Of a stretch of 64,000 nt of DNA, positions 52,194 through 61,494 are shown one piece after another. The DNA comes from Marinococcus luteus. GTDB lineage: Bacteria > Bacillota > Bacilli > Bacillales > Marinococcaceae. The stretch's first letter is position 1, and the number at the start of each line of letters is the position of its first letter. Made by a program: the position numbers and the translations under genes. The notes under the pieces are model-generated. The model searched no databases. It was not told the origin of the DNA and was given only the letters and a program-made list of their open reading frames with translations. Location of the stretch: the NCBI RefSeq assembly GCF_900106595.1, contig NZ_FNNC01000006.1, forward strand, positions 186,001 to 250,000, in the 5' to 3' direction.

Positions 52194-53192
52194 TTATTGA
52201 GTATAATAGGAAAAAGCCCGGCCTTTGTCGAGTTTTTTGTGAAGGGTATCATCACTGAAAATCCAGCCGGTGTAGGAAGTCATAACTTCTAATTCCCCGT
52301 TCAGTTGAACGACCGCTACAAACGGATAGTAACCCTTGCTGCGGTAACGCAGGTCAATGAATTTCACTTCGTATCCCTCGTCTGTATTTCGGACGATCCA
52401 GCGGTAAGTAGGAGAGAAGGATAGAAAAGAAGCAAGGTTCCGGTCGTCTCGGGCCGCGTTGATAATCGGATCGTCAGGAATTGGTTCAAACGGGTACGTT
52501 TCAAAGTAGCGAAGCCGTCCGTTTCGGTAATTGGTGACGAATAACTTGTGGGGCGTACGGATGACTAAATGCCACCGGTACCAGTTGTAGGTTGGTGAAA
52601 TAAACAGGTGTGTGGCATCCGGGTGCAGGCGGCGGGCCCTTTGCAGAACAATGTTCCGGGCCTGGAACCGCCACAAATAGTAAAGAAGCAAAAAGACGTA
52701 TAAAACAATCATAGAGGGTGCTCTCGGTACATCAAACCACCATAGGATAAATACGAACAGGTGGGAAAAAAAGATTACTGAATCAAAAATATTAATCACG
52801 CCGAGCGCTATCCACCGCCTCGTAAACGGGGACAGTGCCTGCGTGCCGTAGGCATTAAAAATATCCACAAAGACGTGCAGAGCGACAGCGATAAAGGACC
52901 AGAGCCATAAATGCGAAAAAGCAATTTCCGGGGAAAACATATATATAATGGCTGCCAGCAGTACCGGCCAGATTAGAACGGCGGGTATAGAGTGTGTCGG
53001 ACCGCGGTGGTAGCGGATATAGACGGCGTTATTTTTCAGTTTTAATACGGTATCAAAATCAGGGGCCTGTGACCCTATAATTGTTGCGATCAGGATTGTG
53101 CCCATTGCTCCGCCTTCAGGTGAAATAGCAGGGTCAATGGTGGCCAGGCCTCCCAGGCCGATCCCCATCACAGTGTGAGTTGCTGTATCCAT
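52194..53192 (-). CDS. yfhP: YfhP family membrane-bound metal-dependent hydrolase
   Basis: A 332-residue protein. MDTATHTVMGIGLGG opens with the His of the LexA-binding/DUF457 membrane hydrolase family; SQAPDFDTV and RYHRGPTHSIP carry the remaining conserved Asp and His residues, with four membrane helices to about residue 190 and a soluble beta-rich C-terminus. The B. subtilis homologue is reported as a negative regulator of yfh genes. The ATG at 53192 follows AAAGGTGG; an in-frame ATG at 53246 lacks a site. Confidence 0.82.
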   Translation of the reverse strand: MDTATHTVMGIGLGGLATIDPAISPEGGAMGTILIATIIGSQAPDFDTVLKLKNNAVYIRYHRGPTHSIPAVLIWPVLLAAIIYMFSPEIAFSHLWLWSFIAVALHVFVDIFNAYGTQALSPFTRRWIALGVINIFDSVIFFSHLFVFILWWFDVPRAPSMIVLYVFLLLYYLWRFQARNIVLQRARRLHPDATHLFISPTYNWYRWHLVIRTPHKLFVTNYRNGRLRYFETYPFEPIPDDPIINAARDDRNLASFLSFSPTYRWIVRNTDEGYEVKFIDLRYRSKGYYPFVAVVQLNGELEVMTSYTGWIFSDDTLHKKLDKGRAFSYYTQ

Positions 53193-53314
53193 TGGCACCA
53201 CCTTTAATTTATGGCATGCTGAAACAAAAAAAGCCTGTGGCATCAAACAAGCACAGACCGTACCATCGTAGTTCCATAATACCCTAATCAGTTTATTTCA
53301 AAAAGGAGAATTAT

Positions 53315-53638
53315 ATGAATCCGAAGAAATACGTCGTTTTTATGGAATACCGGGTTTCAGAGGAGAAAAGAACTGAATTTTTAAGAGCCATGGAAGAGAT
53401 TTCTTCTGCTATGCTCAATGAGCAGGTGAATAATTATGAATGGTTTGAGTCTGTGGACCAGGGAGCATTATTTGTAGAAATGTTTGCAGTTAATACGCTT
53501 GAGCAGTACAACGCCCTGAAAGCTAAACGAACAGAGACAGATGACAGAGTATATGGCCGCCTTGATAAATTCGTCCCCGGGGGAATGAAAAAAGTGCACT
53601 GCTGGTGTTTTGAGAAAAACGGCCCTTATAGTGACTAA
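53315..53638 (+). CDS. Hypothetical small protein, possible dimeric alpha/beta-barrel (ABM-like)
   Basis: A 107-residue protein: KYVVFMEYRVSEEKRTEFLRAMEEI, a strand-helix opening, then YEWFESVDQGALFVEMFAV, a helix with QYNALKAKR and the late HCWCFEK. This strand-helix-strand order resembles the ferredoxin-like ABM/DABB superfamily, but no catalytic residue can be assigned. AAAAGGAG precedes the ATG. It lies 24 bases before mutY, so it may be co-transcribed with it. Confidence 0.55.
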   Translation: MNPKKYVVFMEYRVSEEKRTEFLRAMEEISSAMLNEQVNNYEWFESVDQGALFVEMFAVNTLEQYNALKAKRTETDDRVYGRLDKFVPGGMKKVHCWCFEKNGPYSD

Positions 53639-53662
53639 AATAAAGAGAAAGAGTGAACTGCT

Positions 53663-54751
53663 ATGAATCCACTATTGGAGAAGTTTTCGCCGGAACAGTT
53701 TCAACAGGACTTAGTCGACTGGTACCGGCACCAAAAAAGAGATCTGCCTTGGCGAAGAAGTGCAGACCCTTATCACATATGGATTTCAGAAATTATGCTT
53801 CAACAGACAAAAGTCGATACAGTCATTCCATATTACTACCGGTTTTTAGAAGCATTTCCTACTATTGAAGCCCTGGCAGAAGCAGAAGAAGATCAGGTGA
53901 TGAAGCAATGGGAAGGCCTTGGTTATTATTCGAGGGCAAGAAATCTGCACCATGCGGTGAAGGAAGTAGCTGAAGAATACGGAGGAGAAGTTCCGGACGG
54001 GAAAAAAGAGTTTCGTTCGTTAAAGGGAGTCGGTCCCTATACAGCTGGAGCAGTACTGAGTATTGCTTTTGATAAACCGGAGCCGGCCGTGGATGGGAAC
54101 GTCATGCGCGTGTTTTCAAGACTGTTATGTTTGTATGAAGACATCGGAAAGCAGTCGACAAAAAGTACGTTCGAAGCAGTACTTGGCGAAATTCTGCCAC
54201 TTACCTCACCATCGGACTTTAATCAGGCAGTAATGGAGCTTGGTGCTCTTATCTGTACGCCAACCTCGCCGGGCTGTCTGTTGTGCCCAGTGCAGGAACA
54301 CTGTAAAGCAAGAGCAGCAGGGGTGCAGGAGGAATTGCCGGTGAAAGAAAAGAAAAAGGCTCCGCGAAAACAGGAAATGGCAGCGGCAATTATTTGGAAC
54401 GATGACGGGGAAGTATTAATCCATCAGCGTCCGGATAAAGGGCTTCTTGCCAGGCTTTGGGAATTTCCCAATACGGCAGTGGAAAATGAAGCGGAGCGCG
54501 CCGGGGAAATGGGCGCTTATCTTGAGGCGGACGCACACATAAAACCCAAAATTGATCGTCCTGTGCAGCGTGTGGAACAAACCTTTTCACATTTGATCTG
54601 GAATGTGCACGTATATGAAGGAAAGGCGGAAAAAAGCGATCTGCCTGAGGGCTGGAGATGGGTGCCGCTGAAGGAGGTAGTGAACTACGCGTTACCTGTG
54701 GCCCACCAAAAAATCTATAAAACATTGGTTGAAGGGATGGAGTTAAAATGA
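53663..54751 (+). CDS. mutY: A/G-specific adenine glycosylase
   Basis: A 362-residue MutY removing A opposite 8-oxoguanine. DLPWRRSADPYHIWISEIML with the catalytic Glu, the helix-hairpin-helix LKGVGPYTAGAVLSIAF and catalytic Asp in AVDGNVMRV (about 142), the [4Fe-4S] Cys set C-x6-C-x2-C-x5-C (CTPTSPGCLLCPVQEHC, about 195-211), and a C-terminal Nudix-like domain are all present. It overlaps the SDR gene by four bases. Position equals yfhQ in B. subtilis. Confidence 0.95.
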   Translation: MNPLLEKFSPEQFQQDLVDWYRHQKRDLPWRRSADPYHIWISEIMLQQTKVDTVIPYYYRFLEAFPTIEALAEAEEDQVMKQWEGLGYYSRARNLHHAVKEVAEEYGGEVPDGKKEFRSLKGVGPYTAGAVLSIAFDKPEPAVDGNVMRVFSRLLCLYEDIGKQSTKSTFEAVLGEILPLTSPSDFNQAVMELGALICTPTSPGCLLCPVQEHCKARAAGVQEELPVKEKKKAPRKQEMAAAIIWNDDGEVLIHQRPDKGLLARLWEFPNTAVENEAERAGEMGAYLEADAHIKPKIDRPVQRVEQTFSHLIWNVHVYEGKAEKSDLPEGWRWVPLKEVVNYALPVAHQKIYKTLVEGMELK

Positions 54752-55503
54752 GCAAAGCTTTCGAGGGAAAAAAAGTACTGATTACAGGCGGTTCCAAAGG
54801 AATAGGGAAAGGCATTGCCCAGGCGTTTTACAGCGAAGGAGCCCGCGTTGGTATTTTAGCGCGTTCCGAGGAAGGGCTAAAAGCCGCCAAAGAAGAAATA
54901 GGGGACATTGAGACATACGCCTGCGATGTCACTGTAGACGGGGAAAGACAAAATACCTTTCAACGGTTTATTGAAACGTTTGGCGGAATTGACATACTGG
55001 TGAACAATGCCGGGGGAAGCAGCGGGGGAAAAATTGCGGATACTTCTATGGAAGAATTTACGAAGTCGATGGAAACAAATTACTTCCAGGCTGTACACTT
55101 CAGTAAAATGGCGTATGAACAAATGAGGGAACGCGGCGGAGCAGTTATTAATATCACGTCGATCTTTGGAAAGGAAGCTGGCGGAAAAGCTACGTATAAC
55201 AATGCTAAAGCGGCGCTGATCAGCTTCACGAAAGCAGCAGGCAACGAGTGGATAAAAGATGGTGTACGGGTCAATTCGATTGCTCCAGGGTCCATTCTGC
55301 ACCCTACGGGTAACTGGCAGAAACGGATAGAGGAAAATCCTGAAGCGATGGAACGGTTTGTGGAACAGAATATCCCTGCCGGAAGATTCGGTAATGTGGA
55401 GGAAGTGGCAGACGCAGCATTGTTTCTAGCTTCCCAGGAGGCACGGTGGCTTGTTGGCACGACGCTTACAGCTGACGGTGGACAGTCCCGGATGAATATA
55501 TAA
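54748..55503 (+). CDS. SDR family oxidoreductase
   Basis: A 251-residue classical SDR: cofactor motif TGGSKGIGKGIA (residues about 12-23), NNAGG, catalytic Ser in NITSIFG and YNNAK (Tyr/Lys about 150-154), and a C-terminal ADGGQSRMNI. It resembles 3-oxoacyl-ACP reductases or sugar dehydrogenases. It occupies the place of fabL near mutY in B. subtilis, but its YxxxK motif differs from the FabL pattern, so enoyl reductase activity is doubtful. Coupled to mutY by ATGA. Confidence 0.85.
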   Translation: MSKAFEGKKVLITGGSKGIGKGIAQAFYSEGARVGILARSEEGLKAAKEEIGDIETYACDVTVDGERQNTFQRFIETFGGIDILVNNAGGSSGGKIADTSMEEFTKSMETNYFQAVHFSKMAYEQMRERGGAVINITSIFGKEAGGKATYNNAKAALISFTKAAGNEWIKDGVRVNSIAPGSILHPTGNWQKRIEENPEAMERFVEQNIPAGRFGNVEEVADAALFLASQEARWLVGTTLTADGGQSRMNI

Positions 55504-55529
55504 AACCGAAGGCTGCGGCCTTCGGTTTT
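55502..55529. terminator. Bidirectional intrinsic terminator
   Basis: AAAACCGAAGG (55502-55512) and CCTTCGGTTTT (55519-55529) around a six-base loop, between converging genes. Confidence 0.9.
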
Positions 55530-55533
55530 ATAG

Positions 55534-56502
55534 TTATTCAGAAACAGTAAGCACGAGGTTGCCGGGATAACGCTTGTTTTCCAAATCTTTGTGAGCCTGG
55601 GCAGCTTCCTCCATAGGGTAGGTACGGGCTACATGCGGGGAAAAGACTCCCTGTTCATAAGCCCGCCGGACTCCGGAAGCTGCTTCCTGCAGTGCCGGAA
55701 CAGGTGCTGTAAAAAGCAGAATGCCGAGAATGGAAGCATATTTTTTGTTTAAAAGCTGCCATGGGAAACTTGGCATATTATTCACCGGCGAGCCGACCGC
55801 GACGATTCGTCCTCCTGGTGTAAGGATCTGCAGGTCCGTATCGGCATTTTCACTGAAAGACATATCAAGGATAACATCAGCGCCCGGCTGTCCGGAGGCT
55901 GAAGCAAAATCTTCCTTCCAGCTTTCATCATTTAGATTCAAAACAACATCCGCACCGGCGCGCCGGGCAATTTCGTGCTTTTCAGTGCTGCTAGCTGTAG
56001 TGATGACAAAGGCATTATGATGCTTGGCGAGCTGTATAGCGGCGTGACCGACTGCACCGGCGCCGCCGTAAATAAGCACGGTCTCTTCGGGCTGAAGCGC
56101 TGCCCGGAAAAACAAAGCCATATGAGCAGTAAGGGCGGGAATTCCAAGAGAAGCTCCTTCAGTAAAGCTCATGGCCTCTGGAAGAGGAAAAACGTTTGAA
56201 GCCGGAGCGGCTGCCCACTCTGCGGAGGCGCTTGGAATGTTTGTTCCCCAAACCCTGTCTCCCGGCTGGAAGTTTCCTGCACTGCTGCCAACTTTTTCGA
56301 CAATTCCGGCAGTATCAAAATGTGGAATAGCCGGGAAAGAGGACACGGAACGTTTGCCGGAGCGGAAATACGTGTCAACGGGATTAAGACCCACCGCTTT
56401 CACCCGTATAAGGACTTCATTCGGCTGAATATCGGGCTTATCCACTTCTTCTGTATGGAGGACATCCGGCGTACCCTGTTCATAATAAACGACTGCTTTC
56501 AA
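55534..56502 (-). CDS. Zinc-type alcohol dehydrogenase/quinone oxidoreductase (MDR family)
   Basis: A 322-residue medium-chain dehydrogenase/reductase of the quinone-oxidoreductase branch: [16 protein letters not shown] and [11 protein letters not shown] near the N-terminus and the NADPH motif [16 protein letters not shown] (about 146-161). Structural zinc cysteines are absent, as expected for NADPH:quinone reductases. It reduces quinones or alpha,beta-unsaturated carbonyls. Transcribed alone, divergent from ygaC. Confidence 0.88.
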   Translation of the reverse strand: MKAVVYYEQGTPDVLHTEEVDKPDIQPNEVLIRVKAVGLNPVDTYFRSGKRSVSSFPAIPHFDTAGIVEKVGSSAGNFQPGDRVWGTNIPSASAEWAAAPASNVFPLPEAMSFTEGASLGIPALTAHMALFFRAALQPEETVLIYGGAGAVGHAAIQLAKHHNAFVITTASSTEKHEIARRAGADVVLNLNDESWKEDFASASGQPGADVILDMSFSENADTDLQILTPGGRIVAVGSPVNNMPSFPWQLLNKKYASILGILLFTAPVPALQEAASGVRRAYEQGVFSPHVARTYPMEEAAQAHKDLENKRYPGNLVLTVSE

Positions 56503-56651
56503 GAAAATCGTCTCCTTTCATTTCGAAAATGACAGTTTTTTGCCTGCCCTTTTATCGTAACAGTTTTTCAGATCGAAGGAAGAAATGTATAATGAGAGTG
56601 ATAGAAAAAAGAAGGCAGCAAAAAATTGCAGAAGAAGGGAGGCGGGACACA

Positions 56652-57203
56652 TTGGCCGAGCGTAACGAAATCGCCGCAAGCTTCCCGGAAACAGGTAAGC
56701 CTATCCAGGTGCAGAGTTATAAGCATGACGGATCGCTCCACCGTGTATGGGAAGAAACATTAATACTGAAAGGTACAAGCAGAGAAGTCATTGGCGGGAA
56801 CGATCGTATTCTGGTACATGAATCGGACGGAAGAGTCTGGAGAACGCGGGAGCCTGCTATTTGTTATTTTCATGCCGAAAAATGGTTTAACGTTATCGGT
56901 ATGATCCGGTCTGACGGAGTGCATTATTATTGTAATCTCGGCACACCGTTTGTCTACGACAGTGAAGCTCTTAAATATATCGATTATGATTTGGATATTA
57001 AAGTTTTTCCGGACATGACCTACAATTTACTGGATGAAGACGAGTATGCCCAGCATAAAAAAGAAATGAATTACCCTGCGCAGATAGATGAAAAGATGGA
57101 CACGAGTATTCGGGAACTGCAGAATTGGATCTGCCAGAGAAAAGGCCCATTTAACTCTCAGTTTATCGAACAGTGGTATGAGCGTTTTTTGTTTTTTCGA
57201 TAA
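56652..57203 (+). CDS. ygaC: DUF402 nucleoside tri/diphosphate phosphatase family (YgaC)
   Basis: A 183-residue DUF402 protein: [65 protein letters not shown] with the conserved acidic and Tyr residues, and WYERFLFF at the end. B. subtilis YgaC and staphylococcal Ntdp belong here and hydrolyse nucleoside tri- and diphosphates. The TTG at 56652 lies nine bases after GGGAGG and aligns with relatives; an upstream ATG at 56592 would add about 20 basic residues not seen in relatives. Followed three bases later by ygaD. Confidence 0.85.
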   Translation: MAERNEIAASFPETGKPIQVQSYKHDGSLHRVWEETLILKGTSREVIGGNDRILVHESDGRVWRTREPAICYFHAEKWFNVIGMIRSDGVHYYCNLGTPFVYDSEALKYIDYDLDIKVFPDMTYNLLDEDEYAQHKKEMNYPAQIDEKMDTSIRELQNWICQRKGPFNSQFIEQWYERFLFFR

Positions 57204-57215
57204 GAGGTGAAAAAG

Positions 57216-58958
57216 ATGGGCAGTATTAGACGTTACATGCAGTTTGTGCGGCCGTACAATAAAATAATTGCGGTGACAGTGACCATTGGAATTTTTAAAT
57301 TTGGTCTGCCGCTTTTAACGCCGCTCATCCTTGCTTATATTATAGACCACGTGCTGTTGGCAGATGGCATGGCAACAGCTGAAAAAGCACGAGTGCTCGC
57401 CTGGCTGGCAGGCGGAGCGGTTGTGCTTTTTATTATCGTCCGTCCGCCGATTGAATACTACCGGCAGTACTTTGCCCAGTGGACAGGTAATAAAATTTTA
57501 TATGATATCCGTGATCAATTATTCAGCCATATTCAAAAATTGAGCCTGCGTTTTTATTCCAACCGCAAGGCAGGTGAAATCATTTCACGGGTGATCAACG
57601 ATGTCGAGCTGACCAAAGACTTCGTGATCACAGGCCTGATGAACATTTGGCTTGATCTTGCGACGATCATTATTGCACTTATTATTATGTTTACGATGGA
57701 TGTGGAATTGACGCTGGTGGCGATGTTGTTTTTACCCATCTATGCCTTTTTTATCAAATATTTTTATTCGAGGCTGCGGGATTTAACAAAAGCAAGATCG
57801 CAGGCGCTTGCAAACGTGCAGGGGCATCTGCATGAACGGGTGCAGGGAATGAGTGTAATCCGGAGCTTTGCTCTTGAAAATCATGAGCAGGGACAGTTTG
57901 ATACGAGAAACAAACAGTTTCTGGACCGGGCGGTGGATCACACGCGCTGGAATGCTAAAACATTTGCAGCCGTGAATACTGTGACGGACGTAGCTCCGCT
58001 TGTAGTTATCCTGGCGGCCGGCCTGGCTGTATTGTACGGAAATTTATCCGTCGGGGAGATGGTGGCATTCACCTCTTACATGGAGAGGCTTTACAGCCCG
58101 CTCCGTCGTCTGGTGAATTCATCCACCACCCTTGTGCAGTCGATTGCGTCAATGGACCGGGTATTTGAATTCATTGATGAAAAATACGATATTACCGACA
58201 AAGAAACAGCCGTGCCGGTGAAGCACGTCAAAGGTGACATCAAGTTTGACCACGTATGGTTTAAATATGAAGAGGACACCAACGATGTATTAAAAGATGT
58301 CGATCTGCATGTGCGGCCGGGAGAAACTATTGCGCTGGTCGGCATGAGCGGCGGCGGGAAAAGTACGATCGTCAGTCTTTTGCCAAGGTTTTATGATGTC
58401 ACCGGCGGTTCTCTGCTTCTTGACGGAAAAGACGTACGGGACTACGAAGTACGAACGCTCCGGGATCATATCGGCATGGTGCTGCAGGATAATATTTTAT
58501 TCAGCGAATCGGTGAAAGAAAACATCCGGATGGGGAAACCGGAAGCCACGGATGAGGAAGTCATACAGGCAGCACGCATGGCTAATGCAGAAGTTTTTAT
58601 CAACGAACTGCCGCTCTCCTACGATACCCCGGTCGGAGAACGGGGCGTGAAGCTTTCCGGCGGACAGAAGCAGCGTATTGCTATTGCCCGCGTATTTTTG
58701 AAAAACCCGTCGATACTTGTATTTGATGAAGCCACTTCGGCGCTGGACCTGGAAAGTGAGCATTATATCCAGGAAGCGATGGAGCGGCTCGCGCGGGATA
58801 GAACGACTTTTATTGTAGCGCACAGGCTTTCAACGATCACCCATGCGGACCGGATTGTCGTCATCGAAGACGGACGCGTGGTGGAGTCAGGCAGCCACGA
58901 GCAGTTAATGATGGCGGAAGGCTCTTACCAGAGGCTGTTTGACGTTCAGCATGTGTAA
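57216..58958 (+). CDS. ygaD: ABC exporter, fused membrane and ATPase domains (YgaD)
   Basis: A 580-residue half-transporter: six membrane helices (residues about 15-310), then a nucleotide-binding domain with Walker A GMSGGGKST (about 373), signature LSGGQKQR, Walker B ILVFDEATSALD and switch His in VAHRLSTI. It would work as a homodimer exporting lipids or drugs; substrate unknown. The ATG at 57216, six bases from GAGGTG, is preferred to a GTG nine bases upstream. Order ygaC-ygaD matches B. subtilis. Confidence 0.92.
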   Translation: MGSIRRYMQFVRPYNKIIAVTVTIGIFKFGLPLLTPLILAYIIDHVLLADGMATAEKARVLAWLAGGAVVLFIIVRPPIEYYRQYFAQWTGNKILYDIRDQLFSHIQKLSLRFYSNRKAGEIISRVINDVELTKDFVITGLMNIWLDLATIIIALIIMFTMDVELTLVAMLFLPIYAFFIKYFYSRLRDLTKARSQALANVQGHLHERVQGMSVIRSFALENHEQGQFDTRNKQFLDRAVDHTRWNAKTFAAVNTVTDVAPLVVILAAGLAVLYGNLSVGEMVAFTSYMERLYSPLRRLVNSSTTLVQSIASMDRVFEFIDEKYDITDKETAVPVKHVKGDIKFDHVWFKYEEDTNDVLKDVDLHVRPGETIALVGMSGGGKSTIVSLLPRFYDVTGGSLLLDGKDVRDYEVRTLRDHIGMVLQDNILFSESVKENIRMGKPEATDEEVIQAARMANAEVFINELPLSYDTPVGERGVKLSGGQKQRIAIARVFLKNPSILVFDEATSALDLESEHYIQEAMERLARDRTTFIVAHRLSTITHADRIVVIEDGRVVESGSHEQLMMAEGSYQRLFDVQHV

Positions 58959-58979
58959 TTGAGAAACAGGGAGGAAACC

Positions 58980-60350
58980 ATGGAAGAAGTCAAAAATTAT
59001 TTCGAACAACACCGAAGCAGCCACTTAAGCCAGCTGAAAGAATTTTTATCGATACCAAGCATCAGCGCAGATCCTGATCATAAACCGGACATGGGGGCTG
59101 CTGCCTCCTGGGTGGAGGGAAGTATGCAGGCAGCCGGCCTGGAAAATACCGCTGTAATGGAAACAGGCGGACATCCGGTCGTGTATGGGGATTGGATGCA
59201 TGCACCGGGGAAACCTACGGTTCTCTTTTACGGGCATTATGATGTCCAGCCGGCTGATCCGGTTGAGCTGTGGGAGACTCCGCCGTTTCAGCCGGACATA
59301 CGAGATGAAAAAATCTATGCCCGCGGTGCGACAGACGATAAAGGCCAGGTGTTTATGCACCTTAAAACGATTGAAGCCTTCATGCAGACGAAACGGGAGC
59401 TCCCGGTGAATGTAAAGTTCTGCATTGAAGGAGAAGAAGAGATTGGCAGCCCTAATCTGGATGAGTTTGTCGAAAAGCACCGGGAGCTGCTGCAGGGGGA
59501 TGTACTGCTGGTTTCCGATACGCCGATGCTTGAAAAAGGCCGACCGACAGTGTGCTATGGCCTGCGCGGACTCGCTGGAATTCAGATTGACGTGAATGGA
59601 GCTAAAGGAGACCTGCACTCCGGCCTGTACGGCGGCGGGGTTGCAAATCCGCTTCATGCATTGGCCGATATACTTGCATCCATGCATGACGACAGCGGCC
59701 GTATAACCGTCGATGGCTTTTACGACCGGGTTCTTTCACTTACGGATCAGGAGCGCCGGGCATATGCGGAGCTTTCGTATGACGAAGAAAGTACAAGAAA
59801 AGAATTAAACGTACCGGAGCTGTTTGGCGAAGAAGGGTTTTCATTTCTGGAAAGAACGTGGGCCCGTCCGACGCTTGAAATTAACGGCATGCACGGAGGC
59901 TTCCAGGGGGAAGGAATCAAAACGGTACTGCCTTCTGCTGCTTCAGCCAAGATTACGTGCCGGCTCGTGCCTGATCAGGACCCGGATGAGATTGTTGAAA
60001 AACTGACAGCCCATGTTCAACAAAAAACACCGAAAGGCGTAGTGGTGAACGTGACTCCATTTGATAAAGGCCGGCCATTTGTTACTCCGTTTGACCACCC
60101 GGCCATTCAGGCAGCCGGGCGAGCGCTCGAAACCGCGTATGGTACAACGGCAGCATATACAAGGATGGGGGGATCCGTTCCTGTCATTGAAACTTTCTCC
60201 CAAATTTTAAATGTGCCGGTGGCGTTGATGGGATTTGGTCTTCCGACCGAAAACTTTCATGCCCCGAATGAACATTTCCATCTGGAAAACTACGATAAAG
60301 GCCTCGAGGCTTTAGCGGAATACCTGATGGAGATCAGTGAAAATTTATAA
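58980..60350 (+). CDS. M20 family dipeptidase
   Basis: A 456-residue zinc peptidase. Zinc and catalytic residues are in YGHYDVQPAD (His and Asp about 85-87), ARGATDDKGQV (bridging Asp about 119) and EGEEEIGSPN (Glu about 152-154). A lid/dimerisation domain spans about 180-380. Related enzymes cut dipeptides or release N-terminal residues. The ATG at 58980 follows GGGAGG by seven bases. It is inserted between ygaD and ygaE, relative to B. subtilis gene order. Confidence 0.9.
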   Translation: MEEVKNYFEQHRSSHLSQLKEFLSIPSISADPDHKPDMGAAASWVEGSMQAAGLENTAVMETGGHPVVYGDWMHAPGKPTVLFYGHYDVQPADPVELWETPPFQPDIRDEKIYARGATDDKGQVFMHLKTIEAFMQTKRELPVNVKFCIEGEEEIGSPNLDEFVEKHRELLQGDVLLVSDTPMLEKGRPTVCYGLRGLAGIQIDVNGAKGDLHSGLYGGGVANPLHALADILASMHDDSGRITVDGFYDRVLSLTDQERRAYAELSYDEESTRKELNVPELFGEEGFSFLERTWARPTLEINGMHGGFQGEGIKTVLPSAASAKITCRLVPDQDPDEIVEKLTAHVQQKTPKGVVVNVTPFDKGRPFVTPFDHPAIQAAGRALETAYGTTAAYTRMGGSVPVIETFSQILNVPVALMGFGLPTENFHAPNEHFHLENYDKGLEALAEYLMEISENL

Positions 60351-60354
60351 ACGA

Positions 60355-60390
60355 AAAAGGAGGGCGCCCGCTGTCGGGAGCCCTCCTTTT
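60355..60390. terminator. Bidirectional intrinsic terminator
   Basis: AAAAGGAGGGC (60355-60365) and GCCCTCCTTTT (60380-60390) with an inner GCCCG/CGGGA pairing, between converging genes. Confidence 0.88.
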
Positions 60391-61465
60391 AGTTTTCAAT
60401 AGCAAAAAAGTCTTCGCTGCTATGGTAGCGGAAATAGGTTTCAACAAGCCGGTCGAGGTGTTCGAGCTGCTCATTGTATTCAACGATATGTGCGACAATA
60501 GGAAGAAGATGAAGCCATTCCGAGCGGTCAATGTTCTGCTTTTCATACATTTCCATGAGCTGATCTGTCAAAGAAACTCTGCCTTCATCTACTTCTTCAG
60601 CCATTTCCTCTGTAAGGTGAGTAGTCACCTTGCCCACATAACGCTGAAGAATTCTGTCGTGGTAATCCATGAGATGATCGAGCTGATTGCGTATGGCTTC
60701 CTGCATGTCTGAAGGCGTCTGCTGCATGTTGTTTTCAAACTTATCCAGCGTACGCAAAATGGTCACGATTTTATTCATCGAAGCGATCATCTGTTTGAAA
60801 AGGACAACGCGCCGGTCCCGTGTCAGCCGTGCTTTTTTTGTATACACGCGCTCTTCTTTAAACAAAAGGTACAGGTTTTCGATGGAAACCGTCTGGTCTT
60901 TAAGAGAGGAAAGGTCTTTTCGCAGCGTCTGCCGGTTAGTTTCATGTCTTCCAAGCAGCCGGATCCACTGAATAGTATTCTGGGTTACGTCGCGGATTTG
61001 CTGATACAGCTTGGTTTCATGCTTTGGAGGCAGAAACAGCATGTTGACTAAAAAAGATGCAAGAATGCCAAGCATGATTAAAGCAAACCGCTCGGAGGCA
61101 AACAAAATAAAACTGCCGTCTCCGGGCCTCCCCATGATAATGATGACCGTCACTACAGCGATCGGAATGGTGGAGGCGTCCAGTTTCAAGCCTAGAATCC
61201 CTGCAATAATAATCATCACCGTGACTCCGATAATTACCGGATCGTGGCCAAACGCAAGTACCATAACAATAGCTGTGCCAGCCCCAATGATATTAGACTG
61301 AAGCTGGTCGAGCATTGTCTGGAATGTGCGGGATATGGAAGGTTGAATAGCGAAAGTAGCGGCGATAGCTGCGAAAAAAGGAGGGTTCAATCCAATCCAC
61401 GATGCTGCGTATATAGCTAGAACGATCGCAAGACCGGTCTTGAAAATTCTGGCTCCCAGCTTCAT
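60389..61465 (-). CDS. ygaE: Aromatic acid exporter family protein (YgaE-like)
   Basis: A 358-residue FUSC-related protein: four or five hydrophobic helices in residues 1-150 (AAIAATFAIQPSISRTF is the family motif, then IPIAVVTVIIIMG) and a C-terminal cytosolic helical domain of about 200 residues. Related proteins export aromatic acids; this one is uncharacterised. Location beside gsaB matches ygaE. The minus-strand start is at 61465, 30 bases after gsaB stops, so the two may share a transcript. Confidence 0.82.
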   Translation of the reverse strand: MKLGARIFKTGLAIVLAIYAASWIGLNPPFFAAIAATFAIQPSISRTFQTMLDQLQSNIIGAGTAIVMVLAFGHDPVIIGVTVMIIIAGILGLKLDASTIPIAVVTVIIIMGRPGDGSFILFASERFALIMLGILASFLVNMLFLPPKHETKLYQQIRDVTQNTIQWIRLLGRHETNRQTLRKDLSSLKDQTVSIENLYLLFKEERVYTKKARLTRDRRVVLFKQMIASMNKIVTILRTLDKFENNMQQTPSDMQEAIRNQLDHLMDYHDRILQRYVGKVTTHLTEEMAEEVDEGRVSLTDQLMEMYEKQNIDRSEWLHLLPIVAHIVEYNEQLEHLDRLVETYFRYHSSEDFFAIEN

Positions 61466-61494
61466 AACGGATTGTATTCCTTTCTGTATTGAAC

